Shown here piece after piece: positions 1 through 7,801 of a stretch of 38,416 bases of DNA (positions are counted from its first letter, which is position 1; each line of letters starts with the position of its first letter). The position numbers and the translations under genes are program-made. The notes beneath the pieces were generated by a model. It was not told the origin of the DNA. It worked only from the letters and a program-made list of their open reading frames with translations, and made no database searches. The DNA is from Deltaproteobacteria bacterium (GTDB taxonomy: Bacteria > Myxococcota > B64-G9): the NCBI GenBank assembly GCA_016935365.1, contig JAFGRB010000294.1, positions 1-38,416 on the forward strand. The letters are read 5' to 3'.

Positions 1-19
1 CAGCTTCACCCCAAAACGA

Positions 20-34
20 CCGCCCTTCGGGCGG
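20..34. repeat. Short GC hairpin
   Basis: A perfect 6-bp stem (CCGCCC, loop TTC, GGGCGG) lies beyond the 3' end of the heparinase-like gene and directly beside a longer inverted repeat. No T-tract follows on either strand, so it is not a classical intrinsic terminator. It may slow or end transcription or be part of an intergenic repeat. Confidence 0.6.
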
Positions 35-86
35 CTAGCCCTGAAAACAAACGCGGCTTGGAAAGCCGCGCTTGTTTTAGGACTAG
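35..86. repeat. Long imperfect inverted repeat, possible bidirectional terminator
   Basis: Two arms of about 25 bases, beginning and ending with CTAG, pair with one bulged G and a few mismatches around a very short centre; the inner stem pairs GCGGCTT with AAGCCGC. On the minus strand it starts about 17 bases after the stop codon of the heparinase-like gene. This position fits transcript termination or 3'-end protection. The lack of a T-run and the neighbouring hairpin leave room for a REP-like intergenic element. Confidence 0.55.
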
Positions 87-103
87 CCCGGACGACGGCG
101 GGA

Positions 104-2353
104 TCACTTCACTGACCGGCCGTCGTATTCGAGGTAAGTGCCTCCGGTGAGTTGAAAGTCCTTGACGGTCCGTCCGTCGACCGACAACCTGACGAATGCG
201 CTTCTCGCGTCGGTGGCGATCGAGCGCAGCGTTCCATCGGACGCGAATGCCATGGGCCCCCGACCGCGCGTCACACCGAACCACTCGATGGCTTCGCCGT
301 CTTCGACCACCACCGCGACGGCGTCGGGCGCGCTGTGCACCACCCTGGCTGCGGGTGAGATTCCCGACGCGGCCACCGGCAGGATGGCCGAGAGGAACGC
401 GGCGCTTCCACCCGCAGTGCATGCCTGGAAGACCTCGTGTGTCTCGGGGCTCGAATGATGCATGGCGTGCTCGGCCTCGAAATGCGTCAGCCTCGGCTCA
501 TCTCCCGCAGCTCCTACACATGCGTCGATCCTGGCGCGGTCTCGGATCACCGAGAATCCGTCTGCTTCCATGACGAGCTCTCCCGACGTGGTGCCTCCGG
601 CATGGGTGTGCCATAGCAGGCAGAAATCGTGGGAACCAGCCGGACAGAGCACGCGATCGGCCACCATGAACAGCGACTTTCGCGAGAAGACCACGTCCCG
701 GATCACCTCGCAGCCGACCCATCCGGTCGTGGCTGAAGCGCCGGCCAGATCCTCGCGCGAGAAGGTGTCATCAAGCCACGCATCCGCATCGGCCCCGAGC
801 CCGATGGGGCTCGTCGGTGGCCCTTGGCCATCGACGAGCACGAGGTTGTGGTTCTCCGCGTTTGCCACGCGCGAGCGCTCAGTGAATGAGATGTAACCGC
901 TGTCGATCAGCAGATACTCGCCAAAGGCCGCCACGATGAACGATGAGGCGTCGGGCTGCTCGTGCCCGAATCCGCGGACGCGCGCGATATCGTGCTCTGC
1001 GATGAGCAGTCCCCAGATCGCATCCTGGCTCCAGGATGAGCGAAATACCGCTTGGCCTGCCTCGACCAGGAAGTCCGCCTGCGTGTGCTGCGGTCGCCGT
1101 GGCTCGGGAATCGAGTGCGCGGTGGCCAGCCGCAGCATTTCGATGCCGCCTGCGTGCCCGTTGCAGTCGGGCAGGGCGCTGTCGCGCCAGGCCATCACCG
1201 GGTCGTCAAACATGGCCGCAACCGTTCCGGAGAAGAAACAGTTGAGGTTGGAGTCCTCGATGTTGGCCCCGTAACCGTCGGGCATGGCGATCCGGTGCCA
1301 CCACCGGTGGATCTGCCGCATGACCGGAGTCGTGATGGGATCGGCGAACTCGAGGATCTCCTGGTGGCAGTCTCCCGAGCGGTGCGTGCAGTCCACCTTG
1401 TAGGGAAAGGACTCTCCTCTTGCGAATCGATGGTAGGCCCAGAAGGCGGGCAGGTAGTTGAGCGCGGAGTAGGCAAGGTAAGCCGGTCCCTCGGCCTGCC
1501 CACCGCCCGGTGGGCACTGGTACTGGGTCAGAAAGTACCAGGCATCCATTAGACCGTAGTTGACGTAGGCGGCTGCCTCTGGCAGCTCGTTGAGCGTCAT
1601 GCCCACGATGGCCAGGCCGGACGCCACCTTGATGTTGTGGTTGTTCTGGGTCAGCAGGAGGACCGCCTGGCCCAGGCCCTGCTCGTAGAATGCGCGCTGC
1701 TCGGCTGCCAGGGAGCGGATGCTCTCCCTGAACCGCGTTCGCGCATCGCTGCTTAGCATGCCCATGCCTTCCAGCAGATCATAGGCTTCGCATAGGTTGA
1801 TGAGCGCCTTGCTGGTGTGGATGGTGGCTTTATCCAGATCGTCCGTGCTCAGCGAGGACACGTCGGTTCGCATCTGCCCGAGCACCTGGAGCAGATGGTC
1901 CAGAGCAGATCGTTCCTCTTTCACGGCCAGGGTGACGGCGGCCCCCAGCACGGTTCGGCTGTTGCGCTCGTTGGTCTGCGGCTGGAACTCGGGCGTCGAG
2001 TGTGGCTCGAACGGCCGCTCGCCGTCCGCCTCGAGCCTGTCGTAGTAAGGTGCGAAGCCCGGCTCTCCGTCCAGGATGGCGGCCTTGATTCGCGACCATT
2101 GCTCGGCGTCGAAGAGCAGACGCGGGTGTTCGGACCACTGGGGCTGCCATTGGGGAGCCGAGGAGGGATCTTGAGGATCGGTGCCCGACTCGAGCTCGCG
2201 TGCGGTGGACACGCCGTCCCGATCGGGGTCTTCCTCCACCGCGCGGCTGTCCGACGAGCAGGCCTTCTGGCTCCAGCAGGCGACCATCATGAGCGCGGTA
2301 AAGAGAGCTCTTTGTGCGATCTGGGATTCGAGGGATCGTGCAGCGAGCCTCAT
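104..2353 (-). CDS. Heparinase II/III-like secreted lipoprotein
   Basis: Predicted exported polysaccharide lyase-like protein of 749 residues. The N-terminus has a hydrophobic segment ending in MVAC, a possible lipobox with Cys26, followed by an acidic low-complexity stretch (DPDRDG...GTDP) like thrombospondin type-3 calcium loops. The middle is helical, as expected of the (alpha/alpha) toroid of heparinase II/III lyases. The C-terminal half has the family's beta-sandwich signatures: GFGHEQPDASSF near residue 460 and NAENHNLVLVDG near 497. The ATG at 2353 is preferred because GAGGT lies 9 bases upstream; an in-frame ATG at 2383 lacks a clear Shine-Dalgarno sequence, and further N-terminal extension runs into the preceding gene. 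It is the last of three same-strand genes, 44 bases after the second SRPBCC gene. The substrate (glycosaminoglycan, alginate or another uronic-acid polymer) cannot be told from sequence. Confidence 0.8.
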   Translation of the reverse strand: MRLAARSLESQIAQRALFTALMMVACWSQKACSSDSRAVEEDPDRDGVSTARELESGTDPQDPSSAPQWQPQWSEHPRLLFDAEQWSRIKAAILDGEPGFAPYYDRLEADGERPFEPHSTPEFQPQTNERNSRTVLGAAVTLAVKEERSALDHLLQVLGQMRTDVSSLSTDDLDKATIHTSKALINLCEAYDLLEGMGMLSSDARTRFRESIRSLAAEQRAFYEQGLGQAVLLLTQNNHNIKVASGLAIVGMTLNELPEAAAYVNYGLMDAWYFLTQYQCPPGGGQAEGPAYLAYSALNYLPAFWAYHRFARGESFPYKVDCTHRSGDCHQEILEFADPITTPVMRQIHRWWHRIAMPDGYGANIEDSNLNCFFSGTVAAMFDDPVMAWRDSALPDCNGHAGGIEMLRLATAHSIPEPRRPQHTQADFLVEAGQAVFRSSWSQDAIWGLLIAEHDIARVRGFGHEQPDASSFIVAAFGEYLLIDSGYISFTERSRVANAENHNLVLVDGQGPPTSPIGLGADADAWLDDTFSREDLAGASATTGWVGCEVIRDVVFSRKSLFMVADRVLCPAGSHDFCLLWHTHAGGTTSGELVMEADGFSVIRDRARIDACVGAAGDEPRLTHFEAEHAMHHSSPETHEVFQACTAGGSAAFLSAILPVAASGISPAARVVHSAPDAVAVVVEDGEAIEWFGVTRGRGPMAFASDGTLRSIATDARSAFVRLSVDGRTVKDFQLTGGTYLEYDGRSVK

Positions 2354-2397
2354 CAAGGAATGACCTCTACGGTACGGTATCATCGGCTTGCAGCGGC

Positions 2398-3075
2398 TCA
2401 ATGGCGTTCGCGCTCCGCCTGGCGCCGGATGGCGTGCAGCCACTGGAGCCCGAGCGCGGTGTTGAGCAGGACCTGGCCCGGCGCCGGTCCGCCGGCCAGC
2501 CGGTCCAGCCAGGTCTGGCCGGCGGCGCGCGCATGCAGGTGGTAGCAGAGGATGGTGCGGTCCTGGCGGCTCGCGGGCACGAGCTCCCAGCGCCACTCTC
2601 CGAGCGAGAGCGGGCCCTCGGTGGAGAGCAGCTCGACGTGGATGCGCTCGTAGGGCGTGTGGTGGTGGCGGAGCCGCAGCTCGAGCTTGTCGCCGGGCAG
2701 GTCGATCTCGACCTTCACGTCGATGCGCGCGCCGCGGACAGCGAGCACCTCGGAGCGCAGCAGGCCGGGCACGAAGTCCGGGTGATGGCTGTAGTCGGTC
2801 AGGAAGCGCCAGATCCACCTGGGCGGGGCCTGGACCAGGCAGGCGAAGGTCGCCTGCTTCAAGCTCCCGTCCCGGTAGCGCTGGACCCAGCCGAGCTCAC
2901 CGACCCGCTCGAGCATCGACTCCAGCGACTCGGCGTCGACGCGCGCGAGCGGCGAGTCGAAAAGGACCCGCGGCCTGGGCTTGGCCGCGGAGAAGCTGGC
3001 GAGCGAGCACAGCGCGGCTGCGAGCAGGCAGGCCAGGGGGCCGAGCGCGCCGGAAGTGGATCGGCTGCTGCGCAT
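2398..3075 (-). CDS. Exported SRPBCC/START-fold protein (paralog 2)
   Basis: A 225-residue protein with a signal peptide (charged MRSSR start, long Ala/Leu core, probable cleavage after SFSAA). The mature part has the START/SRPBCC hydrophobic-cavity fold: an opening strand segment LKQATFACLVQAPP, then a helix WIWRFLTDYSHHPDF with the aromatic/proline pattern typical of polyketide-cyclase/CoxG-like proteins. It is clearly paralogous to the gene just upstream (LKQVTVVGLVQAPP, then ITDYAHYTRFMP). Only 4 bases separate it from that gene's stop codon, so the two are almost certainly cotranscribed. SRPBCC proteins bind lipids or other hydrophobic ligands; an exported version suggests a role in the envelope, but no ligand can be assigned. 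Confidence 0.8.
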   Translation of the reverse strand: MRSSRSTSGALGPLACLLAAALCSLASFSAAKPRPRVLFDSPLARVDAESLESMLERVGELGWVQRYRDGSLKQATFACLVQAPPRWIWRFLTDYSHHPDFVPGLLRSEVLAVRGARIDVKVEIDLPGDKLELRLRHHHTPYERIHVELLSTEGPLSLGEWRWELVPASRQDRTILCYHLHARAAGQTWLDRLAGGPAPGQVLLNTALGLQWLHAIRRQAERERH

Positions 3076-3079
3076 CGAT

Positions 3080-3736
3080 CTACTTCTCGGCCTGCTTCTT
3101 GATCGCGCGCACCGTGACCAGGCCGGTCGCCACGTTGAGGCCGTGCTCCATGGCCGGCTGGGTCTCGAGTGCCTGGCGCAGGATCCAGCTCGACTCGCGC
3201 ACGTCGGTGTAGAGGTGGTAGAGCAGGATGGTCTGCGATCCGCCGGCGTGGGGCCAGAGCTCCCAGCGCCAGCCGCCGGTCTGGATGTCGCCGTCGTCGT
3301 CCTCCAGCCAGATGTCGATCCGGCTCTGGGGGGTGTGGCGATGCCGGAGCCGGTACTCCATGTTGACGCCCGGCACCTCCAGCTCGTAGGACACCACGAC
3401 GTCGTTGCGCTCCCGCCGGGTCACCTCGCACTCCTCGACGCTCGGCATGAAGCGCGTGTAGTGGGCGTAGTCGGTGATGACGGCCCAGACCTTTGCCGGC
3501 GGGGCCTGGACGAGCCCGACCACCGTGACCTGCTTGAGACGTCCGTCGCGCCTGGAGCGGACCAGGCTGATCTCGCCGCGCTTCAGCAGAGGCAGGAGCG
3601 AGGTCACCTCCTGGCGGCTCACCAGGGACTCGATCTCCACCATCCGGGGTCCGCCTCGGGCAGGCTGCACCCATAGCGCGATCGCGCACAGCGCCGAGAC
3701 GAGCGAGGCCAGGGCAGTAGGTCGATGGGCTCTCAT
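3080..3736 (-). CDS. Exported SRPBCC/START-fold protein (paralog 1)
   Basis: A 218-residue paralog of the downstream gene. The N-terminus MRAHRPTALASLVSALCAIA is a signal peptide, with likely cleavage near PARGG. The SRPBCC core follows (LVQAPPAKVWAVITDYAHY at about residues 75-95), and the C-terminal half keeps the pattern of aromatic strands and a final amphipathic helix shared with the paralog. The ATG at 3736 is chosen because GGAGG sits 6 bases upstream; longer N-terminal extensions in this frame overlap the divergent promoter region. It is the first gene of a minus-strand operon with the second paralog and the heparinase-like lipoprotein. A promoter-like pair (CTGACA, 17 bases, TAGAAA) lies just upstream. 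Function beyond ligand-binding fold is unknown. Confidence 0.8.
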   Translation of the reverse strand: MRAHRPTALASLVSALCAIALWVQPARGGPRMVEIESLVSRQEVTSLLPLLKRGEISLVRSRRDGRLKQVTVVGLVQAPPAKVWAVITDYAHYTRFMPSVEECEVTRRERNDVVVSYELEVPGVNMEYRLRHRHTPQSRIDIWLEDDDGDIQTGGWRWELWPHAGGSQTILLYHLYTDVRESSWILRQALETQPAMEHGLNVATGLVTVRAIKKQAEK

Positions 3737-3761
3737 GCGTGTCCTCCAGGCAACGGTGGTC

Positions 3762-3790
3762 TTTCTATCACACATTGGCCGGCGTGTCAG
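3762..3790 (-). promoter_or_regulatory. Candidate promoter of SRPBCC/heparinase operon
   Basis: Read on the minus strand, CTGACA and TAGAAA are separated by 17 bases, matching the sigma-70 pattern at 5/6 and 4/6 positions. The predicted start of transcription would leave a leader of about 20 bases that contains the GGAGG ribosome-binding site of the gene starting at 3736. Confidence 0.4.
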
Positions 3791-3824
3791 TCGATGGAAG
3801 AGATACCGGTCCGGGAGCGCGGGT

Positions 3825-3853
3825 TTGACAGATCCGGCTTCCGGGGGTAGATT
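3825..3853 (+). promoter_or_regulatory. Candidate promoter, near-leaderless transcript
   Basis: A perfect TTGACA and TAGATT separated by 17 bases. The -10 element ends 10 bases before the ATG at 3864, so the transcript would have a leader of only a few bases, consistent with no Shine-Dalgarno sequence before that ATG. Confidence 0.5.
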
Positions 3854-3863
3854 CTCGATTCGA

Positions 3864-4355
3864 ATGAGCAAGGACGGCAGAGACATCCTCCGGATCGGCC
3901 TGCGGAAAATGAGCCTCGAGGAGCTCGTGGAGAGCGATCCGCTCCTGCTTCGCAGCCCTGTGCTGGCCGTCCTGTCGGAGCAGGAGCGCACGGGCCTGCT
4001 GGCCTCCTCGCCCATCCGATCGGCCGCGGCCGGAGAGACGATTCTGGAGGAGGACAGCGTCAGCCCGGGCCTCCTTCTCGTGGTCGACGGCACGGTCGTG
4101 CTGAGCTGCGCCGGAGGCACGGTCGATCTGGGCACCTTGAGCAAGGGCGACTTCTTCGGCCTGGCGTCTATCATTCCGGATGCGGCCAAGCCGGCGGCCG
4201 TGGCCGAGGGGCCGGTGCGACTGGCGGTCATGCCGGCCGATCAGGTAGCACTGCTCGCACAGATCGTTCCAGCCTTCGGCGCGCTCCTGACCGGGGAAGC
4301 GACCAAGCGGCGCGCTCGTGCGAGCGAGGGCAGCAGCTTTTTCGATCGCTGGTGA
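3864..4355 (+). CDS. Cyclic-nucleotide-binding-fold (CAP_ED-like) protein
   Basis: A 163-residue soluble protein that fits a single Crp/cNMP-binding beta-barrel: an N-terminal helix with LRSPVLAVLSEQER (residues about 30-45), then the barrel with GETILEEDSVSPGLLLVVDGTVVL and a GDFFGLASI turn. The phosphate-binding cassette lacks the usual glutamate and arginine (the GELA...R.A pattern reads FGLA...DAAKPAAV), so canonical cAMP or cGMP binding is doubtful. No helix-turn-helix follows, which makes it a stand-alone sensor or adaptor domain and not a Crp-type regulator. The ATG at 3864 is chosen because a TTGACA-17-TAGATT promoter ends 10 bases before it. Its 3' end meets or overlaps the methyltransferase gene, suggesting cotranscription. 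Confidence 0.65.
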   Translation: MSKDGRDILRIGLRKMSLEELVESDPLLLRSPVLAVLSEQERTGLLASSPIRSAAAGETILEEDSVSPGLLLVVDGTVVLSCAGGTVDLGTLSKGDFFGLASIIPDAAKPAAVAEGPVRLAVMPADQVALLAQIVPAFGALLTGEATKRRARASEGSSFFDRW

Positions 4356-4938
4356 GCGCGTGCTCGGGCTCGTCGTCACGGTCTTCGCCGTCGCGATCCT
4401 CGGTCTTTTCTCCTCGCTCTTCGCACTGGTGGTCACGCGCGTGCCGGTGCTTCGAACCCCGGTGGAGCACCTGCCGGCCATCGCCGGCGAGCTGGGCGCT
4501 CTGGAAGGAAGACGCCTGGTGGATGCCGGTTGCGCCGACGCGCGGACCCTCGTGCAGCTCTGCCGTCTGACAGGCGCACAGGGTGTCGGCTACGAGCTCA
4601 ACGGCCCGGTCGCACTCGTGGCCGCCCTGCGTCTGCTCTTGACTTCCGGCACGGGCCGCACGCGAGTCCGCTGGGCGGACTATCGGCGGTCGGACTTCGA
4701 GGACGTGGATGCGGTCTACTGCTTCCTCATGCCATCGGCCATGCGCACCCTGGCAGACAAGTGCAGCGAGGAGATGCGCGTGGGCGGTCTGCTCGTCTCC
4801 TTCATGTGGCCGGTTCCGGATCGAGAGCCGCTGAGGACGGTTCAGCTGGGGCCGCGCGCGGATCCGCTCTTCGTCTACGCAGTCGAATCGCTGCGCTCGG
4901 AACAAGCTGAGAGAACAGGCTCGTCCGTGAGCCCGTGA
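4318..4938 (+). CDS. Membrane-anchored class I SAM-dependent methyltransferase
   Basis: A 206-residue protein with one N-terminal transmembrane helix (VLGLVVTVFAVAILGLFSSL and onward) followed by a Rossmann methyltransferase domain. SAM-binding motif I reads VDAGCADARTL (a degenerate D-x-G-x-G) and the acidic end of strand 2 is in GVGYELNG. The order of TM helix, motif I, GYELN, an acidic DFEDVDAVYCFLMP strand and a conserved late helix resembles the FAM173 (ANTKMT/ATPSCKMT) lysine methyltransferases; this resemblance is from memory and needs a profile search. The start is uncertain: GTG at 4318 overlaps the preceding gene by 38 bases, while GTG at 4360 follows GGTGAG and begins at the TM helix. 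The target is unknown. Confidence 0.65.
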   Translation: MRARAAAFSIAGERVLGLVVTVFAVAILGLFSSLFALVVTRVPVLRTPVEHLPAIAGELGALEGRRLVDAGCADARTLVQLCRLTGAQGVGYELNGPVALVAALRLLLTSGTGRTRVRWADYRRSDFEDVDAVYCFLMPSAMRTLADKCSEEMRVGGLLVSFMWPVPDREPLRTVQLGPRADPLFVYAVESLRSEQAERTGSSVSP

Positions 4939-4993
4939 CGCGTTCGGCCAGTTGTCAAGCGGCTTTGCGCGGCTGCAGCGGGCGGTCAGAAAC

Positions 4994-5023
4994 TTGACGG
5001 GATCGTCGGGCTGCGATTATCGT
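4994..5023 (+). promoter_or_regulatory. Candidate promoter upstream of sigma-region-4-like gene
   Basis: TTGACG and TATCGT are separated by 18 bases (5/6 and 4/6 matches to sigma-70 consensus). It would give a leader of about 80 bases before the ATG at 5110. No other element was recognised in the 171-base gap after the methyltransferase gene. Confidence 0.35.
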
Positions 5024-5109
5024 GTGATCGAGATGAGGCCGATGGGTGCTTCCGCGGATTCCGATGCGCGAGCGGAAAGGCGGTGCCAGTCGGCCTACAG
5101 GAGGGACGT

Positions 5110-5403
5110 ATGGCTTCCAGTTCTCGGACATCGACAGCCACCCGCAAGGATTTCTTGAGGAAGCACAGCCGCGATCTCGACAGGCTCTCGACGCGGGAGG
5201 CACAGGTCATCAGGATGCGGTATGGCATCGACGAGCCTCCGGATTCCGCCGTGGGTCGGCCCGCTCGGTCGATCGGGACCGATGCCCGCGAGGAGCTGGA
5301 GGCCCTGGAAGACGAGTTGATCGAGCGGCTGCGCGACGCCCATCCGGGCGAACGGGACGGGAAGAAGCAAAAGATCCTCGAAGCCCTCAAGAAGAAGAGC
5401 TGA
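5110..5403 (+). CDS. Small sigma-70 region 4-like protein with acidic recognition helix
   Basis: A 97-residue protein. Residues 26-41, LSTREAQVIRMRYGID, match the start of sigma-70 region 4.2 (L-T-x-R-E-x-x-V-I/L-R-M-R-F/Y-G-I/L-D) almost exactly. The second half aligns in phase with the DNA-recognition and tail helices: RERIRQIEAKALRKLR of a housekeeping sigma corresponds to REELEALEDELIERLR here (residues 60-75), so leucines and the framing arginines are kept while several DNA-facing basic or polar positions become acidic. The C-terminus (GKKQKILEALKKKS) is basic. No regions 1-3 exist, so it cannot be a complete sigma factor. GGAGGG just before the ATG at 5110 supports this start; a GTG at 5083 is in frame. 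Possible roles are an RNA polymerase flap or anti-sigma ligand mimic; this is inference. Confidence 0.6.
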   Translation: MASSSRTSTATRKDFLRKHSRDLDRLSTREAQVIRMRYGIDEPPDSAVGRPARSIGTDAREELEALEDELIERLRDAHPGERDGKKQKILEALKKKS

Positions 5404-5501
5404 CCACCATCCGGCCCATCGCGGCGCTCGGAGAGGCGGCCTCCCGACACCGGCCCAAGCACAAGTACGAATAGAGCTCGGTCCACTGGTTTGTTTCGTT
5501 G

Positions 5502-5531
5502 TTGCTTTTGGCAACTGCGCGGTAGTATATG
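5502..5531 (+). promoter_or_regulatory. Weak candidate promoter of chemoreceptor/CHAT unit
   Basis: TTGCTT and TATATG lie 18 bases apart in an AT-richer patch of an otherwise GC-rich region, 20-50 bases before the chemoreceptor start. The match is partial (3/6 and 4/6). The 143-base gap holds no other recognised feature. Confidence 0.3.
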
Positions 5532-5552
5532 AGCCTCTGAAAGGGGGTGCGT

Positions 5553-7763
5553 TTGCCGATTTCCGTACCCGACACCCGCTTCAGGGCGAGGCTCTCGGGG
5601 CTCGTGCTCGGGCTGTGGGCCTTGACCGACGCCTTCGCGTATACCTTCACCCTGGTGGGGATCCTCCCCGCCGGCGCCTCGTCGACGTTCTTCAGCGTCG
5701 TATTCTGGACCGGCGCCGTCCTGGTCTGCGGGTTGACCCTGCTGGTGCTGCACGTCTTGCTCCAGCCGATCGAGGGGCTGGTCCATCTCGCGAGCAGCGA
5801 GGACGAGATCTCGCCCGGCGTCCTGGACCGGGCGGCGCGCTCTCTGAGAGGGCTGACGCTACGCGTCGCGGTCGTGGCCGCGACGGGGGCGCTGGCGGTC
5901 ATGCTGGTGAGCGGGCTGGCCGTCCAGGAGCTCGACCTCGGCGTCCGGCTGGGGCTCTTCGGCGTGCTCGGCCTGTTCGACGCATTCCTGATCGGCTCCT
6001 TGCTCTATCTCTTGCCGCTCGACTGGACGGCCCCGCTCGCAGCCTGGATCCACGCCCGGAGGCCGGAGTCTTTCGGATCACGGGGAACGGGTGTGCGCTG
6101 GAAGTCATTCATGGTGGTCTTTCCCCTGTCGGCTCTGCCCGTTCTGCTATGCGGCGCCATTTGCTTGCACGCTTCTGGACAGGGCTGGCGCGCGATCGAC
6201 TTCGCCGCCGGGACCGCGGTCTGCTGCCTGGCGATGAGCCTCATGGTCAGCCTCGTCTTCACGTCCGGCTTGGCCCGGAGGCTCCAGTCCATGGCGCAGC
6301 ACACCTCGGCTCTCGCCCGCGGCGACATGAGCGCGGAGTCGGTGGTTCTGACCGATGACGACGAGATGGGCTCGCTGGCCCAGAGCCTGGCGGAAATGAG
6401 CTGCAACCTGAGCGGAGTGCTCGGCGACATCCGAGAGCTGGGCGGCCAGATCGCGTCCACCTGCGAGCAACTGCTCGTCAAGGCCTCGGCCATCTCGACG
6501 GGGGCCGAGATTCAGTCGCAGTCGGTCGAGGATACGACCGCCTCCGTGGAGCAGCTCAACCAGAACATCCGGACCGCATCGAGCAACCTGCAGACTCTGG
6601 CGGTCTCTTCCCAGGAGGCTGCCGAGGCCGCTCACAAGGTGGGCGAGAGCTTCAACCTGATGTTGACCGAGATGAGCGGCTTGCACGACAACGTGGAGCA
6701 GACGACGGGAACGATCTCCAGGATGGCGAAGTCGGTGATCGAGGTGGCCGGCGCGGTGCGCACGCTGGCCGGCGGTGCGGAGCGATCGGCCGGGGCGGTC
6801 AGTGAGATGGCGCGTTCGGCGGGGGTCGTCAGCACCGGCGCCGGGGAGACGGTCAAGATATCGCGCAAGGCCATCGAGGTGGCCCAGGATGGCGCGGTGG
6901 CCGTGAGGCGCACGATCGAGGGAATGGACCGTATCGTGGACACGACCCGTCAGGCGCTCGTGGTCATCGTCGGGCTCGGCAACCGGATCGAGGCCATCGG
7001 AAGCATCCTGAGCGTGATCGAGGAGATCGCAGACCAGACGAACCTGCTGGCGCTCAACGCGGCCATCATCGCAGCCCAGGCCGGCGAGCACGGGCGGAGC
7101 TTCGCAGTCGTGGCCGACGAGATCCGGTCGCTGGCCGAGCGGACCGCTTCGTCCACGCGAGAGATCGGGCAGATGATCACGGATATCCAGGAGAGCTCGG
7201 AGCAAGCGGTCGAGGTGATGAAGTCGGGCACCGGCATCGTCAACGACGGTGTGGCGCTCGCCAAGCGTGCCGGCGATGCGCTCAACGAGATCCTCATCAG
7301 CGTCCAGAAAGCGACGAGCACGGTCGAGCGGATCGCCTCCAGCACGGAGGGCCAGGCACAGGCCTCCGAGATGGCGACCAGGGAGATCGCCGGCGTGGCC
7401 GAGCTGGCCGCCAAGATCAAGGCCGCAGCCGAGGAGCAAGAGGAGTCGGGCAGGCAACTGCAGCGAGTATACGAGAAGACACTCGGGACCAGCGCGGAGC
7501 TCCGGCGGCTCGTCAACCAGCAGGCCCAGGAGAACCGCCAGGCTCTCGCATCCGTGGCCGCCATGAACGAGGCCGCCAGTCGGGCCAATCGCGCCATGTC
7601 GGACCAGTCCGACGTCTCCGACGGGATCCTGCGAGCCATCGAGCAGGTTCGCCAGGTGGCCAAGAACCACGCAGAAGCCGCCTCGGACATGGGCAAGGCC
7701 ACCCGGAGCCTGGTGGAAAAGAGCACACAGCTCAAAGAAGAGACTTCCGAATTCCGGACCTGA
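5553..7763 (+). CDS. Methyl-accepting chemotaxis protein with six TM segments
   Basis: A chemoreceptor of about 736 residues. The N-terminal 240 residues contain six hydrophobic segments (about 14-38, 45-70, 101-122, 130-156, 184-204, 215-240) with short loops and no large periplasmic ligand domain, so sensing is probably within the membrane. A HAMP domain follows ([20 protein letters not shown], ending near [11 protein letters not shown]), then the long helical signalling domain with the hairpin tip [20 protein letters not shown] near residues 490-510 and [18 protein letters not shown]. The tip differs from Tsr at two trimer-contact positions (E385 is I, R388 is Q). No CheA, CheW, CheB or CheR gene is nearby. 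The TTG at 5553 has AAGGGGG 5 bases upstream; GTG at 5547 is the alternative but overlaps that sequence. It ends 38 bases before the CHAT gene, so the two are likely cotranscribed. Confidence 0.9.
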   Translation: MPISVPDTRFRARLSGLVLGLWALTDAFAYTFTLVGILPAGASSTFFSVVFWTGAVLVCGLTLLVLHVLLQPIEGLVHLASSEDEISPGVLDRAARSLRGLTLRVAVVAATGALAVMLVSGLAVQELDLGVRLGLFGVLGLFDAFLIGSLLYLLPLDWTAPLAAWIHARRPESFGSRGTGVRWKSFMVVFPLSALPVLLCGAICLHASGQGWRAIDFAAGTAVCCLAMSLMVSLVFTSGLARRLQSMAQHTSALARGDMSAESVVLTDDDEMGSLAQSLAEMSCNLSGVLGDIRELGGQIASTCEQLLVKASAISTGAEIQSQSVEDTTASVEQLNQNIRTASSNLQTLAVSSQEAAEAAHKVGESFNLMLTEMSGLHDNVEQTTGTISRMAKSVIEVAGAVRTLAGGAERSAGAVSEMARSAGVVSTGAGETVKISRKAIEVAQDGAVAVRRTIEGMDRIVDTTRQALVVIVGLGNRIEAIGSILSVIEEIADQTNLLALNAAIIAAQAGEHGRSFAVVADEIRSLAERTASSTREIGQMITDIQESSEQAVEVMKSGTGIVNDGVALAKRAGDALNEILISVQKATSTVERIASSTEGQAQASEMATREIAGVAELAAKIKAAAEEQEESGRQLQRVYEKTLGTSAELRRLVNQQAQENRQALASVAAMNEAASRANRAMSDQSDVSDGILRAIEQVRQVAKNHAEAASDMGKATRSLVEKSTQLKEETSEFRT

Positions 7764-7801
7764 CAGCTTGGGCAGACGACGAGTTGCAGTGGGCGAGGAC
7801 G

